The translations under genes and the position numbers were made by a program. A stretch of DNA of 64,000 bases, taken from contig JACWDQ010000003.1 of NCBI GenBank assembly GCA_014654035.1, positions 40,635-104,634 of the forward strand, in the 5' to 3' direction. Below are positions 54,521 through 64,000 of this stretch, piece after piece (within the stretch, counting starts at the first letter, position 1; each line of letters begins with the position of its first letter). Below the pieces are notes generated by a model. That model saw only the letters and a list, made by a program, of their open reading frames with translations. It searched no databases and was not told the DNA's origin. This DNA is from Pelagibacterales bacterium SAG-MED19. Its GTDB lineage: Bacteria > Pseudomonadota > Alphaproteobacteria > Pelagibacterales > Pelagibacteraceae.

Positions 54521-55851
54521 TGTCAAAAAAATATTTTGGAACAGATGGAATAAGAGGGGCCATTAATAGTAAAAATATTAATGGTGATATGTTTTTTAAA
54601 TTTGGCTTGGCTTCAGGGACATATTTTAAGTCTCAAAAAAAGAAGAAACAAACAGCAATTATTGCTAAAGATACAAGGTTATCTGGTTATACTTTAGAAC
54701 CTGCATTAGTTTCTGGTTTAACGTCAGCAGGAATGCATGTGTATACACTAGGACCTCTTCCCACTAATGGTTTAGCTATGCTCACGAAAGATATGAAAGC
54801 CAATATGGGCATTATGATTACTGCTTCTCACAATCCACATTATGACAATGGCCTTAAACTCTTTGGCCCTGATGGAATGAAGTTATCAGACAAAATTGAA
54901 AAAAAAATTGAAAACTTAATAGATAAAAAAATCGATAAAAATTTATCAAGACCTGAAAAATTGGGAAGAGTTAAAAGATTAGAAAGTGGAACTAAAGATT
55001 ATATAAAGATTTTAAAAAAAAATTTTACTAAAGATTTTAACCTTAGAGGACTCAGGATTGTAATTGATTGTGCAAATGGAGCTGGGTATAAAGCAGGTCC
55101 AGAATTACTAAAATCTTTAGGGGCCAAAGTAATTGCAATTGGAATAAATCCTAATGGTTTAAATATAAATAAAAATTGTGGCTCAACATTTCCTAATAAT
55201 ATTAAAAATGCAGTAAAAAGATATAAGGCTCATTTGGGTATCTCTTTAGATGGTGATGCTGATAGAATTATTATGTGTGATGAGATGAGCAACATAATAG
55301 ATGGAGATCAAATTATTGCTGCATTGGCAACAAGATGGAAAAATAAGAAAATGCTAAAAGGAGGTGTTGTTGGTACTTTAATGTCTAATTATGGTTTAGA
55401 AAAATTTTTAAATTATAAAGAAATAAAATTTATTCGTGCGAATGTAGGTGATAGATATGTGAAAGAAAAAATGCAAAAATATAACTTCAACTTAGGTGGA
55501 GAACAATCTGGACACATTATTTTAGGAAAATTTGCAACAACAGGAGATGGATTATTAGTTGCTTTGGAAGTATTATTTGCAATTAGAAAAGGGAAAAAAG
55601 CTAGTGAATTTTTTAAAAAATTTAAAAAAATTCCTCAAGTTTTAAAGAATATAGAGGTTCAAGAAAGGGCAATTATTAACAAGCCCGAGGTGAAAAAATC
55701 TATTAAAATTGCAGAAAAGTTAATGAAAGGCCATGGCAGAATATTGGTGAGAAAATCTGGCACAGAGTCAAAAATTAGAGTTATGGGTGAGAGTGAAAAT
55801 AAAAAGCTTCTTAATAAGTGTATAGATATTATTTTAAAGAAAATTAAATAG
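54520..55851 (+). CDS. glmM: Phosphoglucosamine mutase
   Basis: 443 residues. KYFGTDGIRGAIN is the substrate loop, TASHNPHYDNGLKLFG holds the phosphoserine Ser103, SLDGDADRIIMCD the Mg site, GGEQSGHIIL the sugar loop and VRKSGTESKIRVM the phosphate loop. It converts glucosamine-6-phosphate to glucosamine-1-phosphate, a precursor of UDP-GlcNAc for wall and surface sugars. Starts with a TAATG overlap on folP. Confidence 0.97.
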   Translation: MSKKYFGTDGIRGAINSKNINGDMFFKFGLASGTYFKSQKKKKQTAIIAKDTRLSGYTLEPALVSGLTSAGMHVYTLGPLPTNGLAMLTKDMKANMGIMITASHNPHYDNGLKLFGPDGMKLSDKIEKKIENLIDKKIDKNLSRPEKLGRVKRLESGTKDYIKILKKNFTKDFNLRGLRIVIDCANGAGYKAGPELLKSLGAKVIAIGINPNGLNINKNCGSTFPNNIKNAVKRYKAHLGISLDGDADRIIMCDEMSNIIDGDQIIAALATRWKNKKMLKGGVVGTLMSNYGLEKFLNYKEIKFIRANVGDRYVKEKMQKYNFNLGGEQSGHIILGKFATTGDGLLVALEVLFAIRKGKKASEFFKKFKKIPQVLKNIEVQERAIINKPEVKKSIKIAEKLMKGHGRILVRKSGTESKIRVMGESENKKLLNKCIDIILKKIK

Positions 55852-55852
55852 A

Positions 55853-58847
<2,995 letters not shown>

Positions 58848-58887
58848 AGGTATTTTATCTAGTTAATATTTTTTTTTTTTCAATAAT

Positions 58888-59868
58888 TTATTTGCTAGTA
58901 TTTCTTAGCATTTTTAAAATTATTTCAAGCTCTTGTGGCAAAATTGAGTTAAAAATCATCTCTTCATTTTTTTTAGGGTGAATAAATCCGATAGTTTTGG
59001 CATGTAAGAACTGTCTATTAAGGTTAATAAGTTTTTTTTCTAATAAAGGATCAATATTTTTAATTTTTTTAAATTTTTTCTTATATTTATCATCTCCAAC
59101 AATACTGTTTCCCAGGTAATTCATATGAACTCTAATTTGATGAGTTCTTCCAGTTTCTAGTTTACATTCTAGTAGACTCAAAGTTGGAGTATTTTTATTT
59201 TCAAAGACCTCTATTGTTTTGTAATTCGTAATCGCTTTTTTTCCTTTTACATTACTTACTTCCATCATTTGTCTATTTTTAGAACTTCTAGTAATTAGAG
59301 TATCAATTTTTCCTTTTGAGGGTCTAACCTTTCCCCAAATTAATAATTGATAAATTCTAGTTATAGAGTGTTTGCTGAATTGAATTGATAGATGTTCATG
59401 TGCTTGATTATTTTTTGCAATAACCACTAAACCCGAAGTGTTCTTATCAATTCTATGAACTATACCCGGTCTTAGTTTGTCACCAATATTTGATAAGGAA
59501 TTTTTATCATAATTTATTAAAGCATTAACAATTGTGTTATCAAAATTTCCAGCACCAGGATGCATTACAATTCCGGCTGGTTTATTTAAAACAATTAAAT
59601 CTTTATCTTCATATGTAATATCTAATCCATATTCAAAAGGCTTAAGAGAAACTTTTTTAGGCTCTGGTATTATCAAGTCCAAAATATCATTTTTAGAGAC
59701 TTTCTTTGAGGGATCTTCTAAAATTTTATTATTCAATTTTAATTTTTTACTTAAAATTAAATTTTTAATTCTAGTTCTGCTAATTTCATTTTCCTTTTTG
59801 TTGATAAAAACATCAACTCGAAGGTTTTTATCTTCATCTTTAACAATCAAATTTATTTTTTTTTCCAT
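58888..59868 (-). CDS. rluD: Large-subunit pseudouridine synthase RluD-type
   Basis: 326 residues. S4-like RNA-binding start (RVDVFINKKENEISRTRIKN), then the RluA-family core VLNKPAGIVMHPGAG and HRIDKNTSGLVVIAKN with the catalytic Asp, and KLETGRTHQIRVHM. It isomerises uridines in 23S rRNA helix 69 if the RluD assignment holds; RluC or RluA are related alternatives. Located divergently from tRNA-Arg and 40 bases upstream of rpoH on the same strand. Confidence 0.9.
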   Translation of the reverse strand: MEKKINLIVKDEDKNLRVDVFINKKENEISRTRIKNLILSKKLKLNNKILEDPSKKVSKNDILDLIIPEPKKVSLKPFEYGLDITYEDKDLIVLNKPAGIVMHPGAGNFDNTIVNALINYDKNSLSNIGDKLRPGIVHRIDKNTSGLVVIAKNNQAHEHLSIQFSKHSITRIYQLLIWGKVRPSKGKIDTLITRSSKNRQMMEVSNVKGKKAITNYKTIEVFENKNTPTLSLLECKLETGRTHQIRVHMNYLGNSIVGDDKYKKKFKKIKNIDPLLEKKLINLNRQFLHAKTIGFIHPKKNEEMIFNSILPQELEIILKMLRNTSK

Positions 59869-59891
59869 AAAATACTATATTAATATCATAT

Positions 59892-59965
59892 GCGCTTGTA
59901 GCTCAACTGGATAGAGTGCCTGACTTCGGATCAGGAGGTTCTAGGTTCGACTCCTAGCAGGCGCA
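59892..59965 (+). tRNA. tRNA-Arg (UCG)
   Basis: 74 bases without encoded CCA. Acceptor GCGCTTG (59892-59898) pairs with CAGGCGC (59958-59964), discriminator A 59965. Anticodon stem CCTGA/TCAGG encloses loop CTTCGGA, anticodon TCG, reading CGA and probably other CGN Arg codons. T arm CTAGG-TTCGACT-CCTAG is standard. Confidence 0.96.
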
Positions 59966-59989
59966 CGAGATTAAAAAAAGTTTGTATTA

Positions 59990-60004
59990 TCAGATATAAT
60001 CTGA
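59990..60004. repeat. Short perfect inverted repeat behind tRNA-Arg
   Basis: TCAGAT (59990-59995) and ATCTGA (59999-60004) surround ATA. It lies 24 bases past the tRNA and 28 before the next gene. No T run follows, so it may aid 3' end formation or bind a protein; no function can be shown. Confidence 0.3.
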
Positions 60005-60031
60005 GATTTATGATTTAATTAATTAAAGTTA

Positions 60032-60883
60032 ATGAATAAAATTTATATTTACCATCATCTAGGATTAGGAGATCATATTTCATGCAATGGTATCGTGAGA
60101 TCAATTTTAAAAAAGAACAAAAAAACAAATATTTTTTTATTTTGTAAAAAACCTTTAACAGATTTAGTTAAATTTATGTATCGAGATAAAAAAAATATTA
60201 AACTAATACCTATTCAAACAAAGGGTAAAAGTGAAAAAGAATATTCTGATAAAATTGAGAACTATCTTAGAAATTTAAAAAAAAAACACAAAATAATTAA
60301 AATCGGCTTTGAAAATTTTAATAAGATTTATAATCAAATTTATTCATATAATAATCCGGTAACATATGACATGATTTTTTATCATCAATTAAATTTATCT
60401 TATAAAAAAAGATTTTCAGAGTGTTTTTGGAAAAGAGATTATAAAGAGGAAAATAGAGTTTTTAAAAAACTTACTAAAAATAAAAAAAGGAAATATGCAT
60501 TTATTCATGACGACCCAAAGCTTGGTTATATAATAGATAAAAAATTTGTAAGTTCAGGTCTTGAAATTATAAAAAATGATAAAAATGAAAATATATTCCA
60601 TATGGGAAAAATTTTAGAAAAAGCAGAAGAGCTCCATTTAATGGAAAGCTCTATTAGAAATATGTCTGAAAGCTTAAAAATAAGATCTAGAAATATAAAT
60701 TTATATATTTGGAGAAGAAGGAAAATTTCTCCTATTTATAGCCCTAAATTAAAAAAAGTTGTAGGTTCACAAAAAAATTGGAAAATCATTTTTATGAATC
60801 CAAAACAAAAAAATTTTAAATTTTTTTTTATGAATAGTGTTTTAAAATTAAGATTTTATTTATTAGGAATATTATCAAAATAA
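60032..60883 (+). CDS. Putative GT9-like surface carbohydrate protein
   Basis: 283 residues. The start IYHHLGLGDHISCNGIVRSI resembles the heptosyltransferase-like (GT9) opening where a Gly-x-Gly-Asp turn precedes the first helix. Further on, ILEKAEELHLMESSIRNMSE has the Glu-x-x-x-Ser-Ser pattern of the GT9/ADP-heptose donor end. Middle sections are Lys-rich without known motifs. It follows tRNA-Arg and pairs with a Gmd-like protein 2 bases downstream; a glycan role is inferred. Not an established family member. Confidence 0.5.
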   Translation: MNKIYIYHHLGLGDHISCNGIVRSILKKNKKTNIFLFCKKPLTDLVKFMYRDKKNIKLIPIQTKGKSEKEYSDKIENYLRNLKKKHKIIKIGFENFNKIYNQIYSYNNPVTYDMIFYHQLNLSYKKRFSECFWKRDYKEENRVFKKLTKNKKRKYAFIHDDPKLGYIIDKKFVSSGLEIIKNDKNENIFHMGKILEKAEELHLMESSIRNMSESLKIRSRNINLYIWRRRKISPIYSPKLKKVVGSQKNWKIIFMNPKQKNFKFFFMNSVLKLRFYLLGILSK

Positions 60884-60885
60884 GT

Positions 60886-61830
60886 ATGAGGAAAAAGATT
60901 TTAATAATTAGCACAGGAGTATTGAGTGCTTATCTATCAAAATTTCTTTTGAGTAAAAAATATGAAGTATATGTAACATCTAGAAAATTAAAAAAACAAT
61001 ATAAAAATTTTAGTAATTTAAAAATTCAAAAACAAGTTTTTTTTAAGAAGCTAGATATTTTAAACACAAATTCAATATCAAAACTTTTAAAAGAAGTTAA
61101 ACCTATCATAATTTTCTATTTTGCTGGACAAAGCTCTGTAACGAAAAGCTTTGATTTAAAAAAAGAAACATATAATTCAAATTACATTGGTTGCAAAAAT
61201 TTTTTAAAAGTTTTAAAAAAAAATAATTTAAAAATTAAGTTTTTAAAAGCTAACAGTGGATATATTTTTTCTTTTAAAAAAAAATTTAATTATCTAAAAC
61301 CCAAGTTCTTAAAAAGTCTAAATCCCTACATCAATGCTCAAAAAAAAGCTTTTCAAATTGTTAATCAATTTAGAAAAAAAGGTGTTGCATCTTACAATAT
61401 TATTTTTTTTCAAGTTGAGTCTAATTTGAGACCAAACAATTTCTTTTTAAAAAAAATATGTATTTATTTAAAAAATAATATTTATAATAAAAAAAAACTT
61501 AAAGTTGGTAATTTAAATGTAATTAGAGATTTTGGTTGGGCGCCAGATTTAGTAATGGGCGCTTATTTTATGAGTTATTTAAAACCTTGTAACTTAGTAA
61601 TAGCGTCTGGTAAAAAATATTCGTTAAAAAAAATATTAGAAATGGCTTTCAAAATTAAAAACCTCAATTACAAAAAATTTATTGAGATTGATAAAAATCT
61701 TTTTAGAAAAAATGAGGAAAAAAATGTATTCCCTGAAATTAGAACAAGTATAGAAAAGTTAAAAAAATTTAAATGGAAACCAAAAATTTATGGAAAAGAT
61801 TTATTATTAAAAATTTATAATAATTTATAA
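60886..61830 (+). CDS. Degenerate GDP-mannose 4,6-dehydratase-like SDR protein, probable pseudoenzyme
   Basis: 314 residues that align along most of Gmd: YFAGQSSVTKSFDL for the [12 protein letters not shown] segment, IRDFGWAPDLVMGAYFM for the [12 protein letters not shown] segment, VIASGKKYSLKKIL for the next. But the NADP loop GxTGxxGxxL reads STGVLSAYLS, the catalytic Thr-Ser-Glu is absent (NSGYIF), the Tyr-x3-Lys is Tyr-x3-Gln (YINAQ) and SPRRGE is SNLRPN. Cofactor use and catalysis are therefore doubtful. The frame is intact with no stop, so a non-catalytic or altered function is likelier than decay. Confidence 0.7.
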   Translation: MRKKILIISTGVLSAYLSKFLLSKKYEVYVTSRKLKKQYKNFSNLKIQKQVFFKKLDILNTNSISKLLKEVKPIIIFYFAGQSSVTKSFDLKKETYNSNYIGCKNFLKVLKKNNLKIKFLKANSGYIFSFKKKFNYLKPKFLKSLNPYINAQKKAFQIVNQFRKKGVASYNIIFFQVESNLRPNNFFLKKICIYLKNNIYNKKKLKVGNLNVIRDFGWAPDLVMGAYFMSYLKPCNLVIASGKKYSLKKILEMAFKIKNLNYKKFIEIDKNLFRKNEEKNVFPEIRTSIEKLKKFKWKPKIYGKDLLLKIYNNL

Positions 61831-61835
61831 TAAAT

Positions 61836-62627
61836 TTATTCACCCATATTGATCAAAGTTCCTTTAATACGAGCTTTTAAAAAAGAGAGATAAAATAAAA
61901 AAATTCCACAAATTAGATAAATTAAATTCAAAAAATAAGCATAAGTTAAATTTTTGTAATCTACGGAACCATTTAAAAGAATATTTCTTGTTTCATCAAA
62001 GATGTAAACTAATGGCAAACCTTTGGCTATTATTTGAAAAAAATTAGGAAGAATTTCTATTGGGTAATATATGCAGCCTAAAGGAGCCAATAAAAATAGA
62101 GAAGACCACGCGATGTTTTCAAAAGATGGACCAAATCGTATAAGACCAGCACTTACAAATAAACCTAAAGTTATTCCAAAAATATACAGACTTAAAAATA
62201 GCAAAAGTAGAGGAAAGCCTAATTTTAAAATTGAAACACCAAATAATGGTGAAGTCAAAAGAATCGCAGGCACTAGTCCAATTAATGTTCTTACTAAAGC
62301 GGTAAAAATTAGTGCTATAATTATTTCTTTAAGCTTTAAGGGTGCTATAAATAAATTAGTAAAATTTCTACTCCATATTTCCTCTAAGAACAACATGTTG
62401 AAGCTTATACTTGATCTAAAAAGAATGTCATAAAGTATAGCGCAAGTAAGAATTACACCAAGAGCATCATTATAATAATTACTATAAATTGAAAAAAACT
62501 TTGAAATAAAACCCCACAGAATTATCTGTATTGTTGGCCAATAAATAAGATCTAAAATTCTTGGCAAAGAGCTTTTGATTAGAAAAAAATGCCTTAAAAA
62601 AAGGCCATACATTTTATTAAGATTCAT
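61836..62627 (-). CDS. ABC-2 type transporter permease
   Basis: 263 residues, six hydrophobic segments. RILDLIYWPTIQIILWGFIS and the following FSIYSN and NFTNLFIAPLKLKEII match the ABC-2 family of exporters such as NodJ and polysaccharide-type permeases. The last third holds SLFLLAPLGCIYYPIEILP, typical of that fold. Its start overlaps the ATPase gene by 11 bases, so the two form one transporter. Cargo unknown; position next to surface genes is suggestive only. Confidence 0.88.
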   Translation of the reverse strand: MNLNKMYGLFLRHFFLIKSSLPRILDLIYWPTIQIILWGFISKFFSIYSNYYNDALGVILTCAILYDILFRSSISFNMLFLEEIWSRNFTNLFIAPLKLKEIIIALIFTALVRTLIGLVPAILLTSPLFGVSILKLGFPLLLLFLSLYIFGITLGLFVSAGLIRFGPSFENIAWSSLFLLAPLGCIYYPIEILPNFFQIIAKGLPLVYIFDETRNILLNGSVDYKNLTYAYFLNLIYLICGIFLFYLSFLKARIKGTLINMGE

Positions 62628-63351
62628 ATTTTTCCCTAGTAAGTTTTAAAAAAACCTCTTCTAAGTTTTTTCGACCATGTTTTTTAATTAGTTCCTTTGG
62701 ACTATCTTGATCAATAATAGATCCATTTCTCATCATAAAAACAGATGAGCACAATCTTTCTACTTCAATCATATTGTGTGAAGCTAGTAGAATAGATGCC
62801 TCATTTTCTTTTTGATAATCTTCTAAAAAACTTCTGACAAAATCTCCAGTTTCTGGATCTAGAGATGCAGTTGGTTCATCAAGGAGTAATAGTTTAGGGT
62901 TATTAATTATTGACTTAGCAAGATTTACTCTATTCTTTTGACCAGAAGAGAGCTCTCCAGTAATTTTATTTATGATTTCATTAAGTCTCAGTTTTTCAGT
63001 AAGCTCTTCAATCTTTGATTTGAGATTTTTTACATCATAAAGCCTGCCATAAACTTCCAAATTTTGTTGAACAGATAATTTTTTTGGTAACTCTATGTAG
63101 GGAGAAATAAAGTTTAAATTATTCAATAACTCCACTCTATTAGACTCAATCGAAATTCCATTTATTAGCACTTCACCTTTTGAAGGTTTTAACAGTCCTA
63201 ATATCATTCCTATAGTAGTAGTTTTTCCACAACCATTTGGACCAAGGATTCCAATAATCTCATTTTTATTTATTTTGAAAGAAATATTTTTTACAGCTTT
63301 TTTATTATTGTAAATTTTTGACAGCTCAATTACTTCTAGTGGAGCATTCAT
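62617..63351 (-). CDS. ABC transporter ATP-binding protein
   Basis: 244 residues. Walker A GPNGCGKTT near residue 38, signature LSSGQKNR, Walker B LLLLDEPTASLDP and the switch His in LASHN. The C-terminus follows the CcmA/NatA/multidrug-type pattern (FMMRNGSIIDQDSPKELIKK). Partner of the ABC-2 permease encoded next. It overlaps tsaC by one base. Confidence 0.93.
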   Translation of the reverse strand: MNAPLEVIELSKIYNNKKAVKNISFKINKNEIIGILGPNGCGKTTTIGMILGLLKPSKGEVLINGISIESNRVELLNNLNFISPYIELPKKLSVQQNLEVYGRLYDVKNLKSKIEELTEKLRLNEIINKITGELSSGQKNRVNLAKSIINNPKLLLLDEPTASLDPETGDFVRSFLEDYQKENEASILLASHNMIEVERLCSSVFMMRNGSIIDQDSPKELIKKHGRKNLEEVFLKLTREKYES

Positions 63352-64000
63352 TAGAATCTAGAAGCTCTTATTAATCTATCATTAATAGTTTTACCTAATC
63401 CTTTATTGGGAATTTTTACTACAGCTATAGATCTATATTTATTTTTTTTTATTTTTCTCAAAGTACTATAAAGTTTTTTTGCTGCTTCCTTCAAATCACC
63501 TTTTTTGGATAAATAATAATAATTTGGTTTAATTTCTTTTCTTTTTCTAATTAGTAAATAAGCTTCTTTATCTTTAATCTTTTTTACATTTAATCTAATT
63601 GGAATACCAGGTGAATAATGTAGTTTAGATTGACCAGGGGTAAAAATTTTTAAGGGGTTATTATTTATTGTAATCTTTTTATTTAGAATTTTTTTAATAG
63701 TGGACACTTCTAAACCACCCAATCTTAATATTTTAGGTTTGTATCTAAGGTCAATTATTGTTGATTCAAGTCCTATTGACGATTTTCCACCTTCAAGCAC
63801 ATACTTAATCTTTTTTCCAAAATCATCTTTAACATCATCAGAGCTGACAGCGCTAACTTTTGACGAAATATTGGCGCTAGGAGCTGCCAAAGGGAAATTT
63901 AATTCTCTTAGCAAATATCTTGTTATAGGGTGTTTTGGAAATCTGACAGCTATAGTATTTTTTTTGTTAGTTGCTATTTGAGAAATTTTTGAATTTTTTT
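63351..64000 (-). CDS. tsaC: Threonylcarbamoyl-AMP synthase, 5' end cut by window edge
   Basis: The frame stays open to base 64000, so the N-terminus is missing; the TTG at 63912-63914 is internal. Seen: TIAVRFPKHPITRYLL, then NFPLAAPSANISSKVS, the Sua5/YrdC carbamoyl-AMP site, GGKSSIGLESTIIDL, and a C-terminal Sua5-type domain beginning near TPGQSKLHYSPGIPIRL. The enzyme makes L-threonylcarbamoyl-AMP for t6A37 of ANN-decoding tRNAs. The extra domain places it in the long Sua5 form rather than the short YrdC form. Confidence 0.92.
   Translation of the reverse strand, partial: KNSKISQIATNKKNTIAVRFPKHPITRYLLRELNFPLAAPSANISSKVSAVSSDDVKDDFGKKIKYVLEGGKSSIGLESTIIDLRYKPKILRLGGLEVSTIKKILNKKITINNNPLKIFTPGQSKLHYSPGIPIRLNVKKIKDKEAYLLIRKRKEIKPNYYYLSKKGDLKEAAKKLYSTLRKIKKNKYRSIAVVKIPNKGLGKTINDRLIRASRF

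Noticed and set aside
59892-60031. Attachment site at the 3' end of tRNA-Arg
   Set aside because: No second copy of the tRNA end was found downstream and no integrase is present.
62071-62433. 120-residue frame opposite to the ABC-2 permease
   Set aside because: No family motif; it mirrors the well-supported membrane protein on the other strand.

Overview
This window reads as the chromosome of a SAR11 / Pelagibacter-type alphaproteobacterium. The DNA is very AT-rich and the proteins rich in Lys, Ile and Asn. Genes are packed with many 4-base start/stop overlaps and almost no intergenic space. The core gene order is alphaproteobacterial: efp-suhB, the three-subunit pntAA-AB-B, tkt-gap-pgk-fba, yebC-ruvC-tol-pal-tilS-ftsH-folP-glmM, rpoH-rluD. 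No insertion sequence, phage module or CRISPR array was seen. The species assignment is inference; no 16S gene lies in the window.

Bases 1-29246 are a surface-polysaccharide island. It starts inside a NeuB-like gene and holds genes for nonulosonic-acid-type sugars (NeuB, CMP-sugar transferase, DegT aminotransferase), a pair of unrecognised nucleotidyltransferase-fold proteins, an ABC flippase-like exporter, many GT2 and GT4 glycosyltransferases, FkbM-type and other sugar methyltransferases, a KdsB-like CMP-sugar synthetase, a WecA/MraY-type lipid-carrier transferase, a large membrane protein, and finally gmd, fcl and an epimerase. The strand flips several times, and each block looks like a tight operon. 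Together they would activate unusual sugars, assemble a glycan on undecaprenyl phosphate and export it. The island ends at a solitary 5S rRNA gene (about 29289-29404), the arrangement known for hypervariable region 2 of Pelagibacter, where the island separates 16S-23S from 5S.

Bases 29405-33950 start the core: rpmJ, a 36-residue membrane peptide resembling the small aa3 oxidase subunit IV, and the proton-translocating transhydrogenase, followed by a small methyltransferase-transaldolase pair that looks accessory. Bases 33955-42180 run leftwards: a long operon from tkt through gap, pgk, fba, thiE, efp, suhB, rpmE and trcR to rpsU and an initiator tRNA. Bases 42236-57957 run rightwards: a coiled-coil protein, zapA, fthC, ymdB, yebC, a RuvC-like nuclease without ruvAB, tolQRAB, a frameshifted pal ended by a strong terminator, cpoB, tilS, ftsH, folP, glmM, thiD, purA. 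rpoH and rluD converge on purA.

Bases 59892-64000 hold tRNA-Arg(UCG), a two-gene surface-type module containing a degenerate Gmd paralogue, an ABC-2 exporter and the 3' part of tsaC. The points most worth checking are the broken pal reading frame, the degenerate Gmd-like proteins, the convergent nucleotidyltransferase-fold pair, the unusual initiator tRNA anticodon stem, the lone phage-like RuvC, and a good match to an alphaproteobacterial heat-shock promoter in front of ftsH.
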